Source: Batkoa obscura (taxonomy: Eukaryota; Entomophthoromycota; Entomophthoromycetes; Entomophthorales; Batkoaceae). Taken from it: 64,000 bases of DNA. Under the pieces are notes generated by a model. It saw only the letters and a program-made list of their open reading frames with translations, searched no databases and had not been told where the DNA came from. The translations under genes and the position numbers were made by a program. Within the stretch, counting starts at the first letter, position 1; every line of letters begins with the position of its first letter. Location: NCBI GenBank assembly GCA_030770535.1, contig JASVEC010000009.1:682001-746000 (forward strand). The letters are read 5' to 3'. Positions 23,381 through 36,011 of this stretch are shown here, in pieces.

Positions 23381-24248
23381 ACAGCAAATTTAACTAAAAA
23401 TCTAATAAATTCTCCCAACTTTCCATTTATGGAGGGTAATTTCAAAGTCAGACACTAATTGGCTAGAAAGTTTTTTATTGGACTTTTTTGATGTTTAGGT
23501 TGCTGTGTTTTGATATAGATTAAGTTTAATAATGCATGTAAATGAAGTTGAGTGCTTGTAGGTTGTAAGCGGGTTTAAGGATAGCTTATGCTATTAGAAT
23601 CAAGCAAAGTGTTTGGGTATTGATTACTCCCAGTTAAATAATATAGAAATAGGATTAACGCGCTTTAGAAGGTGGAAATTTATTGTAATTCAGCTTAGTG
23701 AACAAAAAAGATAGGGGATGTTCTTTTATTTCAGTTTTTGTTCACTTCTTAAACTTAAAATTTTTAAAGGATATAGTTAAATTGATAGTTAAAAAGCATT
23801 TTCTTCTGTAGCTTTCAAAATACAGTTTTTTAAAATAAAATAGAGCATTACAAATAAAGTCAAGACTAAAGCGAAATAAATCCTATTTAGTCTTGTATGA
23901 GTATAGTAAAAAGATTCGTTCAATAACATGTGATATTGAAACTTTATTGACATTATTAAAGTTAACCATAAAGAACACTGTGTTAAACAGAAGTGTTCTT
24001 ATACTTTTCCCGAAGTCATATACAAACTTGTAACAATAATATTATAATTAGCCATCATTTATTAAATGACTTAAACTCAACAAATTAAGCTCATAATATG
24101 AAGCCTGTTGTAACTATGTTTAAATACATTTTCGCATAATACTGGTATTAATAAAAAAACCTAAAACTGGACATATGAAACCTGTGAAATAGTCTTTATT
24201 CATTAAACCTCTGATCTAATATTAATATCCATAAATTTATTTAAACAT
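23381..24248. other. intergenic
   Basis: 868 bp between the start of the SNF2 gene and the stop of the uS17m gene. No exon, tRNA or repeat recognised. Confidence 0.5.
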
Positions 24249-24576
24249 CTATCTTAATACTTCTCCACTTTCTGGATCTGTATAAGTTTCGGCTTTTTTA
24301 ACAATTTCAGCCACAGCAAACGCTTTTGTTTTGCTTATTGGTCGACATGCTTGGATTCTAACTACATCTCCAAGTTGACATTTTTCAAGCTCATCATGTA
24401 CGGCGTAGTTTTTGTGTACTACCATTTCCTAGATAATTATTAAATTGAAAAATATAATTACTATCAAACCATATTACCTTTTTAACTATTCTATGTAATT
24501 TAACTCTTGGTACACATACTTTAATTGTTTTTTGAGCAGCTGTGCTTACTACTAAACCGATTAAATTCTGTTTCAT
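24249..24576 (-). CDS. MRPS17: mitochondrial ribosomal protein uS17m
   Basis: Small-subunit rRNA-binding protein of the bacterial S17 type. Two exons (24478-24576 and 24249-24428) sum to 279 nt, 92 aa. Motifs follow bacterial S17: IGLVVSTAAQKTIKVCVPRV, then VHDELEKCQLGDVVRIQACR and PISKTKAFAVAEIV. The bacterial-type sequence, rather than cytosolic uS17 (RPS11), indicates mitochondrial function. It is divergent from RPL18 with 273 bp between start codons, so the two ribosomal genes may share a promoter region. Confidence 0.9.
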
Positions 24577-24849
24577 TTTGAAAACTTGTAGGATTTCGCT
24601 TCAAAGTTTAGTAACTTTTTAGGTTGGAGATAATCTCTTAAGCTCATTGGTTAAGCCTAATTTGGAGTTCTTAGGAACGAGTGTTTAATTTGAAGTAATT
24701 GGATTTGAATTTGGATCATCTAAATATGTGGGATTTTTAATGAACTTTGGCCCAATGAAACACCAAATTACTTGGTGACCTTATAGCAATAGTATTCAAA
24801 ACAGTGAACACTTCTCTTCGATCTTATATTGATCAAATAACTAGTTAAA

Positions 24850-25766
24850 ATGGTATGTTGTTTAAAATTTAAGGGATAAAATTGTGTCAAATAATAAAAG
24901 AAATAATGAAATAAAAATCAATAATGAAGATCAGCATCCGTAAAAAAATTCAAATTGAGTAGAGAAAAGCGATCAAATAAGAAAGAGTGTAAACAGACAT
25001 AGCACTTATGTGACAGAAATTTTAATGGATGCATATTATTGAAAAAACAAATAAAACAGAAATCTCAAAAAAAAAAATAGAATTTTAGGATGAAAATTAA
25101 ATTATGATAATTAGGGTATTGACATCAAGAAGCATCACGTTAAGAAAAACCATCGTTCTGCCCCAAAGAGCAAGAATGTATATCTCAGACTTATTGTCAA
25201 GGTAATTCACAAATTAAAATTAAAATATTACAAAATTAAGTAAATCAATAGCTTTACTCTTTCTTAGCTCGTCGTACTGACTCTCGTTTCAACAAAGTTG
25301 TATTGAGACGTCTTTTTATGTCCCGTGTCAATCGTCCACCAGTTTCAATCTCTCGTATTGTTAAACACACCAAAAAAGTTGATAACAAGATCATCACTGT
25401 TGTTGGTACCATCACCAATGACGAACGTCTTCCAGAAGTTCCAAAGATGACCGTCTGTGCTCTTAACTTCACCAAAACTGCTCGTGCCCGTATCTTAAAG
25501 GCTGGTGGTGAATGTCTCACTTTTGACCAACTCGCTCTTAGAGCTCCAAAAGGAAACAACTGCTTACTCTTACGTGGTCGTAAAAACGCCCGTGAAGCTG
25601 TTCGTCATTTCGGAGCTGCTGGTGTACCTAAATCTCATGCTAAGTAAGGATATTTTATATGTATATTGTAATTTTTATTAATATTTTTAGACCATTTGTC
25701 CGTTCTAAGGGCCGTAAATTCGAAAAGGCTCGTGGTCGTCGTGCTTCTCGTGGTTACAAGAACTAA
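24850..25766 (+). CDS. RPL18: 60S ribosomal protein eL18
   Basis: Structural protein of the cytosolic large ribosomal subunit. Exons 24850-24852 (only the ATG), 25115-25201, 25252-25643 and 25691-25766. The protein begins [20 protein letters not shown] and continues [40 protein letters not shown] and [20 protein letters not shown], ending ASRGYKN. The first intron (262 bp) is the longest I found and lies directly after the start codon. Codon use is visibly more C-ending than in neighbouring genes, as expected for strong expression. Confidence 0.95.
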
Positions 25767-27348
25767 AAAATTCGTTTAAACTAAGGATATATATTAATAA
25801 ACCAAGAGTAATTTGGGAATCAAAAATATCTTTTCCTATGGAATATAGAACATATTTTGGATTATTACTAGTAGATAAAGTTATTTATTGAGATAAAAAA
25901 GCATGTTTCTTTTTGTTAAAGAATACCTACGAAGTAAGTTTTATTTAGAATATCACATAGGAATCCTTTTCGCTTTTTACCGTAGTTTTTCTAATATTTT
26001 TAGATTATTAAATGATATTTTTTGAGATGATATCCAATAATGATATTTAGTTTATGTTTAGTACAATTAGTCAATAATTTGTTATTTGATCTGAGGATAA
26101 ACAAGACTGGAATGTTATATTACGTTTCCAAATAAAAGTTAAAAGAAGATAGATTTGAATTATAAAGCTCATTTAATATTTATTGCTATCGAAGTAATGT
26201 TGTACGATTTTTAATATTAATTCACTGAAATAATATCTTTAAAGGTTAAGGAGCTTTATTTATTTTATTATTCTTATTAAAATAAATCGATTTTAAAGCC
26301 AGTATTTGATGGAATATTGGATTGTCTTCGTATTGTAATTAAATAAATTTTAATAAAGGCTGATTCAAATCGTTATACAACTAATTTGAATTAAAGTTTG
26401 AGATGAATTTTTGAACAAAACACTTTATAAAGATAGTCTATCTATCCTTCCTCTCTTCTCTGCTCCCCACCCACCACTTTATATCATGCCTACATTTATT
26501 CTGCATCTACTAATAAAACACTCAGAAGCCTTTGATTTCTTAAAGAATTTGAAAAAGATACAAATTTAACACATTAATTAAAATTTAAATTTATAAATAA
26601 TATCTTAAAAACTAACTATACAAAGCTTATTTTTTAAAATGAAAATAGACTGTCCAGTACCGACACTCTGGAGAACAAATTGAGATGAGCTTTGTGTTGG
26701 CTCTTTGCTTCGTTTCTTTGGAAGAATCAATTGGAATCAATCTTTTATTTCCAGAATACTGCTGCAACAACCTAGTCTTCAAAATTTACTGGCTTCAATA
26801 CCCAGTTTTTTATTATAGCTAATAAATCATCTGAGGTGCCAGCCTTGCAAAAGAAAATTTTAAAAAAATACATAAACGAAAATAACAAAAACATAAAGTT
26901 ATTTAAATATCCTATTTTTGATTTTAATAATTTATTAAAACTACATAAATTAAAAACAAACAAATGTTAGTAATTAAATAAAAAGATGTGATATTTAAAA
27001 AAAATTATTAAAAAGCAGATAATTCACAACTTAGTAAAGACTGCAAGTACTGAATAATACAATAACAATGTAAAATTATTTAAATAACAATTTAAATTTA
27101 AATTCAAATTCACCCTCAATAATGATATATCTAAAGTTGATATTTCAATAATTTAGAACATACTATTCGTGTTTTCTGATAGCTTTTTTAGTACTACATT
27201 TATGATTTTAGTAGCATTTATTTTAGTTTATTTTAATTATTATATTTTCTATTTAACAAAGTTTGATTTTTTACTTTTATTGACTAACATTCAAAGGATT
27301 AAACAGTTTTTTTTTTTAAAATAGCTCATTTTATTGGAATTAAACCAA

Positions 27349-27454
27349 TATATGGGGATGTATTTTTTTATTTAAGAATTTTACTAGCAGTTTTTCCACT
27401 TAAATAGCGCTTAAAAAACGGAAAAGTGATGAAACCAAAAAAACACCCCCATAT
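27349..27454 (+). repeat. ~105-bp hairpin repeat, copy 3
   Basis: TATATGGGGATGTATTTTTT at left, AAAAACACCCCCATAT at right, core AAATAGCGCTTAAAA. By eye about 96% identical to copy 8 at 63714, so among the youngest copies. Confidence 0.9.
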
Positions 27455-28047
27455 TAATTAAAACAACATATTATTTGTATATACTCAATGAATAAAGTAA
27501 AACTTACAAATTACAAAAAGAAGCTTTAATAAACAGCAATTGAAACAATTTAAAGAAATTAAAAGATTAATTAAAAAAATTGAACGAAGCTAAACAAACT
27601 ACTCATTTATTTTATACCCTTTTAAAACAAATAAGATAATATAAAATATTAACTAATGAATAAAATTCATTCAAATAATACTATTGTATTACTAATTTAA
27701 TAAAAAGTAGGAATGTTCTATAAAATTTTGATATATTAATAGATGTAAAATTAATATTGGAGTTACTAAATTAAGAAAGTCATTGTTTACATTTCAAGCA
27801 TTTGATAATATTAATTAATTGAATTTCTTCAAATGCGAACTAAAGTGCTTTAAGTGAGTTATATTAGCTAAGTTTTGTATTAAATGTAATAGCCAAAGTA
27901 ACAACATAATAAATCAATTTGTTAAACAAGCTAATGGAATATTGGGGAACTCTTCCAACTTTAATGAAAATAAATTACTCTTTTTATAGTAGCTCTTAGA
28001 ACTTCTATCACCTTTTATTTATTTAATTAAACAAATGAATAAAAAAG

Positions 28048-28055
28048 TATAAATA
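28048..28055 (+). promoter_or_regulatory. TATA box
   Basis: TATAAATA followed by G, 83 bp before the start codon of the secreted protein gene at 28131. Confidence 0.6.
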
Positions 28056-28130
28056 GCTCACATTTCACTTTCATAATCAAAAGTTTTATAAATTCCTCCA
28101 ATTATATATATATCTACCATTCAAAACAAT

Positions 28131-28793
28131 ATGTTAGCTAAGAATACCCTGGCGGTTTTAGTGTTAAGTGTTAGCACAATGCTTGAAGCAAGTGTTAGTT
28201 ACGGTGGTAAAAGTAGTGAATTTGCCAATGATTTAAAGGGAGCACCGGCTGGATTTTGTGATTCTATAAAAGATTTAAATTATTCTATTGATGATAAATT
28301 CCCTCAATTGAAATCTTGTTTCTCATCTTTTTCTTTATATTTAAGTGATAAAGATACCGTTTGTGGTAAATGTAAAGACGTTACTATTAAAGCATCCAAA
28401 TATATCGTGGATCAATGTAATATTAAGAAGCCTCCAAATGATATTCAAATTGCGGATCATCATTATTATACTTATTATCAATGGAAGGACGAAGAAGGGG
28501 TAGATTTGGTTTGTAAAAAAAGTAACGATGATCCATATAGTTCATCTTCTGGTACTTGTAGTGATGAAATATCAGAAGCTTATGTTATTATTGCTAATAC
28601 TCGAGCAAAATCAAATAATGGTTCTTGGATTATTACTCAAAAAGATAAGACTAAAGTTTGTAAAGAATGCGTTAAACAAATTTATGATAAATATCATAAA
28701 GAACCCAATTCTATTCCTTCTGCTTATTTGACTTCCATCGTTGACCCTAAAGATTTTTTTGAAGATATTGGAATGCTTTGTTACGGTTATTAA
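28131..28793 (+). CDS. small secreted cysteine-rich protein
   Basis: Intronless, 220 aa. A hydrophobic N terminus (MLAKNTLAVLVLSVSTMLEA) looks like a signal peptide with cleavage around residues 20-25. Ten cysteines follow (43, 63, 78, 81, 96, 128, 143, 177, 180, 217). The chain divides into two similar halves, each with a Cys, about 34 residues, then CxxC (CGKC at 78-81; CKEC at 177-180), so it is probably an internal duplication. No family recognised and no catalytic motif. Likely an extracellular or cell-wall protein, possibly an effector if the organism is host-associated. A clear TATA box lies upstream. Confidence 0.75.
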   Translation: MLAKNTLAVLVLSVSTMLEASVSYGGKSSEFANDLKGAPAGFCDSIKDLNYSIDDKFPQLKSCFSSFSLYLSDKDTVCGKCKDVTIKASKYIVDQCNIKKPPNDIQIADHHYYTYYQWKDEEGVDLVCKKSNDDPYSSSSGTCSDEISEAYVIIANTRAKSNNGSWIITQKDKTKVCKECVKQIYDKYHKEPNSIPSAYLTSIVDPKDFFEDIGMLCYGY

Positions 28794-29508
28794 GTACCCC
28801 CCCTCTTTTAATCATCCTCAATCCTTACCCTCTCCAATTCAGTGAATTATTGAATAAATTTAATAATATATTATTTGTTCTTGGCTTTTAAAATTTCGAA
28901 ATTTCTAATACAATTAACTTAATCAAAAATTTCATCATTATTTAAAATTCTATGAACTATAACTATAAATTAAGAATAAATATCTACATACTAAAATAAC
29001 AACAATCTGATAACACTTATAATCTTATAAATGATTTAGTTACTGCTGACAATTTCCTATATCTTATTTTTATCCTCCCTCTCTAAGGAGCTTTCCAGAT
29101 TCAATTTCTCCAACTCTTAGTTAATTTGAAGTATTGTTTCATGAATAAAGTTACAATAGAATTTGATTTAAAAATAAAACAAGTTTAATCAAAATGTAGG
29201 TTTTAAAACAAAACAGAATATCACTTTTAATTTTAAAAAAAGCATACCATTCATATATATACAAATAATAGCAATATAACAAAAACTAACAATATGACAT
29301 AGTTTAATATGATAAAGAGTGAATGATAGTGATAGAAGGTCAAAAAGGGGGAGGGAGAAGCTCTAAAAAATTGAATAATAAGAAAAGAACTCAAAAATCA
29401 GTAAAAAGAAGTATGAGAATATTAGTCAAATACTTTTTAGAAGTAAAAGCACATAAAAAAGTCAACCAAACGATTAGTTCACTTAAACCATAAACATATA
29501 TATGAAGA
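28794..29508. other. intergenic between convergent genes
   Basis: 3' flanks of the secreted gene and of the oxysterol-binding gene. Starts with a C-rich run just after the stop; no exon seen. Confidence 0.5.
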
Positions 29509-31115
29509 CTAATAGGGGATATCAACATCAGTATTTAACTGTGGATAATGTTCTGTTTCCTTATTTACTTTTTTAAAATATTTAGGTAACCAAACTGTTC
29601 CCTTTCTTTCTTTGGCTAATTTTCGTTGACGATCTTCTATCTCTATTTTAGCTTTTGTTGCTATGGAATAATTCTTATTTAATATATTTTTTGTTACTTC
29701 ATTCCATACTCTATTTTGAATTTATTAAATATTTGTTATTATAATTTAACTATATAATAATCTTACTTTCTTGATTCTAAATCATCCATTTCATCCATTG
29801 GTTTCACTTGTTTATTAATTTGTTCTAATTCACTAACATCAATTAATAAGTGTTGTTCCTAATTAAAAGACTTAATAACTTATTATATTTATGTTATTAT
29901 TATTACCTTGTTATTTCTATCAACAAATATTTTTTCCTTCCAAGAACCAGATAAAGTAGCAAATACTTTACTATTATCTACCTCACTAAGTTTAAAGTTG
30001 TCATTAGGAACATCGGAATGTGTTTGATAAGTATTAAATGTTGGTTCATATTCAAATAATTTGCCTTCAATAGCATATTTTGATTTACCAATCCAACGCT
30101 AAAATAAAACTAAAATAAGTAAAACAATTATCATTATAATACTATTAATTACTTCTGGTTTATAATCATAAACAGTTCTTAACTTAGTTTTTGGACATGA
30201 GATAACTACTCTACCAGCAAGTGAAAGATAAAAAGAACCAGTTAACCAACCAGAGAGATAAGCATCGCAATGAGTTATATGATATTCTTCATTGTCTCGA
30301 TTTTTAAGGGTAATATAAATTCCTTTTCCTAATTCTCCAGGAACAATTTTAATAGCTAAAAGAATTCAACCTTTAAAAAAAACATCTTAAAAGAGTAATT
30401 AAGAATGACTTACCAGTGCCTGTAAACTTAGCACTCAAATGATCACAGCCTCTAGCAATAACTCCAGTTTCTTTACATTCATACCAAAAAGCAGAGACTG
30501 GTGGATGATGTGAAGTTTGTTCATTTATCATAGTCACTTTCACTTTTTTATCTTTATCATCTATTAAATTAACATCCCAAGAGCATAAGAAATATTCTCC
30601 AAGGATGGAATTATATGGTTTTTTGACCCGATTTTTCTATTAAAAATATTCCATTTTAGTATATCTTTTTAATATTTTTTTTAGTTGAATACTTACTGCC
30701 TTATGTACATCTTTTGAAAAACAATATCGTGCTACATTTAACATTCTTTCCACTGGATCATCACTACTATCAATACTAAATAGCTAGTTTTAAAATCATA
30801 TCAATCTTGTTCACATATTAATTTACCTAGCGAAGTAATCTGGACGGTCAATCCAATGAAAGTGTTCTAAATTTGGTATTGGGTCTAAAACTTGGGAAGG
30901 TAAAGAGATACGACTATACAGAAATAAAGTTCGAGCTTTAATAAAGGCTATTTTGTTCTAATACAAAGTCAAACTTACAGATTAATAATATCAGCAACAC
31001 CAATTAACTTTTTTAATATAGAAGCTAAAAATCTAAATTTCCCAGTTTCACTAGCATCTTTATCATCAAAAGTTAAACATTCAGTACTTGCAGTTTCTTC
31101 TTTAAATTCCGTCAT
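29509..31115 (-). CDS. oxysterol-binding-protein-related lipid transfer protein (Osh/ORP)
   Basis: Lipid exchanger at membrane contacts; ORPs carry sterol or phosphatidylserine in exchange for PI4P. At least seven short introns split the gene. Read through them, the protein starts MTEFKEETASTECLTF and has SLPSQVLDPIPNLEHFHWID, DDPVERMLNVARYCFS, KPYNSILGEYFLCSWDV and the family fingerprint EQTSHHPPVSAFWYECK. It continues TGTAIKIVPGELGKG, HCDAYLSGWLTGSFYLS and RWIGKSKYAIEGKLFEYEPT, ending HYPQLNTDVDIPY before TAG. About 400 aa with no PH domain, ankyrin repeats or FFAT motif seen, so a short cytosolic ORP like Osh4 or Osh6/7. The ligand cannot be decided from the sequence. Confidence 0.9.
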
Positions 31116-32855
31116 TTTAGTAATATTTATTATAGATATTGAAGCAACCAAAAAAGATAAAAAAGATAAAAAAGATAAAAAAATAAAAAGATAGTAAAAA
31201 ATCCTTTATCAACTTAATTTCAGATTATGCTTTTTAATTCTGCATTAATTAGTTTTGCTTCGGGAACACCTTTTTAACTAATTTGCTTAAAGCTTTGCAC
31301 ATGGCTTAACTTTAATTTGTAAATTTTAGTCCGCTTTTATCCCGTTTCTAGTTTATTAATATTTTAAAATAACATATAAAAATACAACATATCATATATA
31401 ATAATAATAATAGCAATAATAAAACATTAGAATAATATAATTATAATAAAATTATGGTTATCCTCTTACTTTGAATTCCAAAACTAGCTTTAAATTTTAT
31501 TCACCCTTAAAATCATTTAACTTCTTTTTGGACTCAACCACTAATTTTTTTTATAAAATTACATAATTTGCTATTTAAAGTAATAAATTCAATCATATTA
31601 AAAAGATGAATTAAAAATTTGAATTTTCTTACAATGTAATAAAATTCAACATCAATTTCTTTCTTATTTTGAGTTACTTTATTCTCCTTCAAATACTATA
31701 AATGTTTTATGATATATGGCTTATTGGTTTTTGTTTTTTGTAGTTTTTGTTTTAATAATTAACACAAGGGCTTGTTCTAATTTTCAAAATTTCAATTTTA
31801 ATATAAAAAATCTGTTTATAAAAGATTAAATAAGTTTTACATTAATTAAGCAAAAAAATATTCAGCATTTGTTAGGTAGTTGTAATTTTATTTTACGTTG
31901 GAATATACAAGATTAAAACCATTATATGAATAGGAGACTTATTTAATAAAAATAACGAGTTATTATAATATAAAAACGTACACAACTATTCAATCAATTT
32001 AAAAATATAATAGAATGCCAAGGCAGCCTATTTAATATTGCATAAGATAAAATTCAGGAGCTTGGCAATAGAAAGTTGAATAAAAAATAAAAAAATAAAA
32101 GTAGATAATAAATCGAAAGACGTAGAATCTTGGGGTTTTGTACCTCTCTTTAAGACAATAAATAACTATTCTATCCCTTAATTTATTTTACCTAAAACTG
32201 ATTTTGCTTAGATGCAAAGGAGTCATTTAACTTGACAAATTTTTCTTTTAAATTGAATAGTTTTCTATGTGATTATTCTTTCCTTATTAAAAAAAGGGCT
32301 CCAATTTAATGAAGCCATTTTCAAATAAACGAAGTTTGTTTTAATAAGAAATTGAAAGAATTTTGTATTGATAATCAGTTGTCTACTTTTCTCTATGGGA
32401 AAAAAATACATTTAACTGATATTTACTTCCAATTGATTGGATCTAAGTCGTTTATTGCCCGCTTTTCATCTATCTGCTTATAGATAGAAATTATTAAATT
32501 TATTTCAGAATAAGTAATTTATTGATAAAGAGGAATGTGACTAAAAATACTTTAAAAAATATTGGGAATTTAGAATTATTTAACCTGGTCGTTAGTTATT
32601 AATAAAAGAAATTTGAAATATAGTTTATATATCAAATAGACTATTCACTAATTCCAGTTTACATATTACTTTTCCACTCCTTTTAAATACTACAACATAA
32701 CATTAAAATTCCAATTAATTTTTACCTTGAAAGTAAAAGGAGATTTGTTCTAGAATGAAATCACTTAAAAAATTGTCAAAGATTAAAAAATCGAATTGTT
32801 CATCTTTTTTATTTAATATATTTAATACTGGGAATAACAATCAAAGAATCCAAAG
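31116..32855. other. intergenic, divergent promoters
   Basis: Contains a 9-bp AAAAAAGAT-type tandem repeat at about 31150-31190, immediately upstream of the ORP start (a pyrimidine-rich leader on its strand). No exons recognised. Confidence 0.5.
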
Positions 32856-34064
32856 ATGAATGAAGATAAAGGGGTACAGTCAGCCATTAAAGTAATCTCA
32901 TCTAACATTGAATAATTTGTTTAACCACTAACACTTTTATTAGAGTAAAGAACATTTCGCTCAATGTATCATTGAAAAAGAACGCTATTTTACATCTTTG
33001 GAAAAGTAAGTCCATATAAATTCAACAAAAGTAGTATTACTGATAAAAAATTTAGTCCGAATACCAAATTATATCTTGAATATTATTCCATAGAAACCAT
33101 ACCTCAAACTTTATTTTTATTTTGTTTTCAATTGATGGAAAAAAATATGAGACAAATGTAAGTCTGTTTTTATTATCTTCGTAGTTCAATTGTAAACTTT
33201 TATCAATGTTAATCCTTCTATTTCATTTTATTAATTCGTTTTTTCCTGTCTAGGTATCTCAATTCTTGTGATGGCTGGAACAAAAAATTTAAATTAAAAG
33301 AAATGAAGGAACCCAAAACCCGATTTATTATTGCTCGGTCCATTGTTAATGAAGCGCCTATAGCTTTTATATCATTTCAATTTGATTATGAATTTGAAAA
33401 AGAAATGGAATTGGAATTAAATGATTCAGAAGATAGTTATAATGAAAGAGATGATATTTCGTTTATTTCACAGGATTTGGAAGATTATAGGGAGGTTGCT
33501 TATTGGTAAGTGGAATAGAATAAGAAATATGAGGAGATGAATTTTTTTGAAGATGGATATTAATTCTTATTTTGACTTTTTAGTTATGAAATGCAAGTTG
33601 AAAAATTATATAGGAATCAAGGAGTGGGGGAATTTATGATGTTAAATTTATTTAAAATTGCCAAATTTTGGAGAATACCTTATATACTATTGACTGTTTT
33701 TACAAGTAATTAACATATTATAATAATGAAATTTTATATTTATTACTTATTTATTTTTCTATCTAGATAATCAAAAAGCAACTTCATTTTATAAAAGATT
33801 AGGGTAAGTTTAAAAAAAAAAGAATATAATAACATTAATATTAATATCTATTTATCAATTATTATTAGCTTTGAAACCGATATCTCTTCACCTAATTTTC
33901 ACTCCTCAACTTTCCAAAGTAAAAAAGCGGATTATGAAATCTTGTGCAAATCCATCAATCTAAAAACGATTACCTCATCTCCAGAACAATGTACCAAATC
34001 CTCAGTTAAAAAGCAACACACACGTAATCGATCTTCTATATCATTTAAATCATTAACATGGTAA
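32856..34064 (+). CDS. NAA40: N-alpha-acetyltransferase NatD (Naa40), histone H4/H2A
   Basis: GNAT-fold enzyme that acetylates the N-terminal Ser of histones H4 and H2A. Assembled from several small exons. The protein begins MNEDKGVQSAIK and continues LYLEYYSIETIPQTLFLF, SCDGWNKKFKLKEMKEPKTR and FIIARSIVNEAPIAFISFQF. An acidic insert is followed by YCYEMQVEKLYRNQGVGEFM, with the acetyl-CoA loop RNQGVG, then ILLTVFTNNQKATSFYKRLG and FETDISSPNF, and ADYEILCKSI near the end. All are at NatD-like positions. A short basic tail follows. The acidic insert between the second and third core strands (about 30 residues) is longer than in the human protein. It is convergent with ALG7, with 104 bp between them. 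Confidence 0.88.
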
Positions 34065-34168
34065 AATAATTGTTATAAAATAAAAGTTAATTTCATATAT
34101 ATAAATAATAAAAATAAAAAATAATATTAATATAATATCAACTAATAATTATTATTTGTTTATTATTT

Positions 34169-35808
34169 TTAATTATAAAATAATTTTGCCAATTGATATC
34201 TAATCATAAAAGTAATAATTGACCATCCAACTTGTAATAGCATCACACTCTTCGTTAATTGATCTTCTCTCAAAGGACCTAGATTGACTAATAAACTATT
34301 TAAAAGTGTTAAGTTTGTCATACTCTTATATGGATGCAATTTTAATTTCTCATCTCTTTCTACTTTAATTAATCTTATTTTTTCTAATATTAGGATAATT
34401 GCTATTTGATAGTTTTTTAAGGGTATATCGGATAGTATAGTATGGCTATTTTGTAATAAATTAGTGCTTTCATTATATCTAAAAAAAAACACTCATATTA
34501 AAAAGTACTCTTATCATCCATAATAAAAAGAAACTTACCTTGGCATTCTATGCCTTGGACAGGGTAAAATATGAAATAATTGGGGCAAAGAGAGAATAAA
34601 ATTTGCAATCTGAGGTACAAAAAAGAGTAATAACGTCTTTGAAAAATGGCCAAGTATACCTACCACTGCGAACACCATACCAGAAAAATAACAATAAGTA
34701 TCACCCACAAAAATTTTTGCTGGGTAAGAATTATATTGATATAATCCTATGGAAACAAATAATAAGGGGAAAAGCATGTATAGCGAAAAGAGATTCTTTG
34801 CTACAATAGCAGGGAAAGGGTCATTAAGCTGGGTTATGTTGAACAGGATGAGACTTAGACATAAGATAATAGTTTGACCAACTTCCACTCCATTAATACC
34901 GGCGAGTATATTAATAGCATTAGTACAAAATATGGGTACCATAGCCATATACAAATAATAAATAACACCTAATAAAGTTATTCATTAAATTATATCCTAT
35001 TATTTTTACTAATTATATATTCTGATAGCTAGTTTACTTACCCAAATCCATTGAATTTCCTAGTAAAAAATGAATAGGATAAGGTATTGCTACATAAGTT
35101 GCTCCCATAGAGATATAATAAACCATTAATAATGGAATAGCTGCTATCAAAGGTAATAATACCTTATGACGCCAACGGATATCAAAGACATCATCAGCAA
35201 AACCTAATAATGTCATGGCTTGGATGGATAATAATCCAGAGAGAAACTGATTGAACTAAAATAGTATGAATTAGTTTTATTGAAATAATTTCTATTACTT
35301 TTTTTAAATTGATTTAAATAAGATTTAAATCTTACTTCAATATGTGGAAAAGGTTCGGATTTAAGATTGGTGGGATGTTGTTGTTCAATAGATGGATAAG
35401 AAAAGGTATGCGCAAATGGAATAGGCATAAATAAGTAAATGATAATTAAATAAATTACAGCAGCTAATAAACCCATGCTTTCGGCCCTAAAAATGGAAAT
35501 CAATATCCATAAATTAAAAATGTCATTATCGTCGTCATCATCATCATTTAGTGTTAATTTTATATCCTGTTTAAATAGTAAATGAAATTAGCTTACAATA
35601 CAGGTTTTTCTTTTTTTAATACATCTATTCCAGATAAATTAAATTTTTTAAAACTATTAACACATTTGGGTATCATATAATATAATATTAAATAGCCTAT
35701 TAAACTTAATAACATAATGATATTTAAGGTGGGTTGATAGCCTATGCTATATATGATATAACTTAATATTATTACAAAACTATTTTGTATTATTGTTGAA
35801 GAGAACAT
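34169..35808 (-). CDS. ALG7: UDP-GlcNAc:dolichyl-phosphate GlcNAc-1-phosphotransferase
   Basis: ER membrane enzyme that starts N-glycan assembly by making GlcNAc-PP-dolichol; the tunicamycin target. Five main exons. Polytopic, with the family motifs in order: LGFADDVFDIRWRHKVLLP (Asp-Asp metal/substrate site), NAINILAGINGVEVGQ and KIFVGDTYCYFSGMVFAVVG, then PCPRHRMP. The N-terminal span and the first loop (SGIDVLKKEKPVLAESMG) match. The lumenal loop after the first exon is somewhat longer than usual. It lies directly downstream of NUS1 in the same orientation, with 203 bp between. Confidence 0.95.
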
Positions 35809-36011
35809 TATTATTGGGGGGTTGAGATTACTTAGTTGAATTTTTTAATATATTAAATTTAAAGCTAAATTTTTGATAATTTATATTTGAAATATTCAAT
35901 ATTACGCTGTGTTTAATGATAGGTTGATCAATCCAAAATTCAATCATTGGTTAATTTTATTTAAAAAAAATACGTTTATTATTTTTATTAAGGTTATCTA
36001 TAAGTTAAATT

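Larger units (their letters stand above)
25767..28130. other. intergenic, AT-rich, with one hairpin repeat and a TATA box
   Basis: No supported exon. A 63-codon minus-strand frame (26772-26963) has no conserved look and is AT-driven. Holds hairpin repeat copy 3 and the promoter of the secreted gene at 28131. Confidence 0.55.

Noticed and set aside
24853-25114. Possible box C/D snoRNA in the long RPL18 intron
   Set aside because: One near-match to a C box (ATGAAGA) but no CTGA D box at a suitable distance.
25254-25559. 101-codon minus-strand frame
   Set aside because: Antisense to the well-supported RPL18 third exon.
26772-26963. 63-codon minus-strand frame
   Set aside because: Phe/Leu/Lys-rich translation of AT-rich DNA with no conserved pattern.
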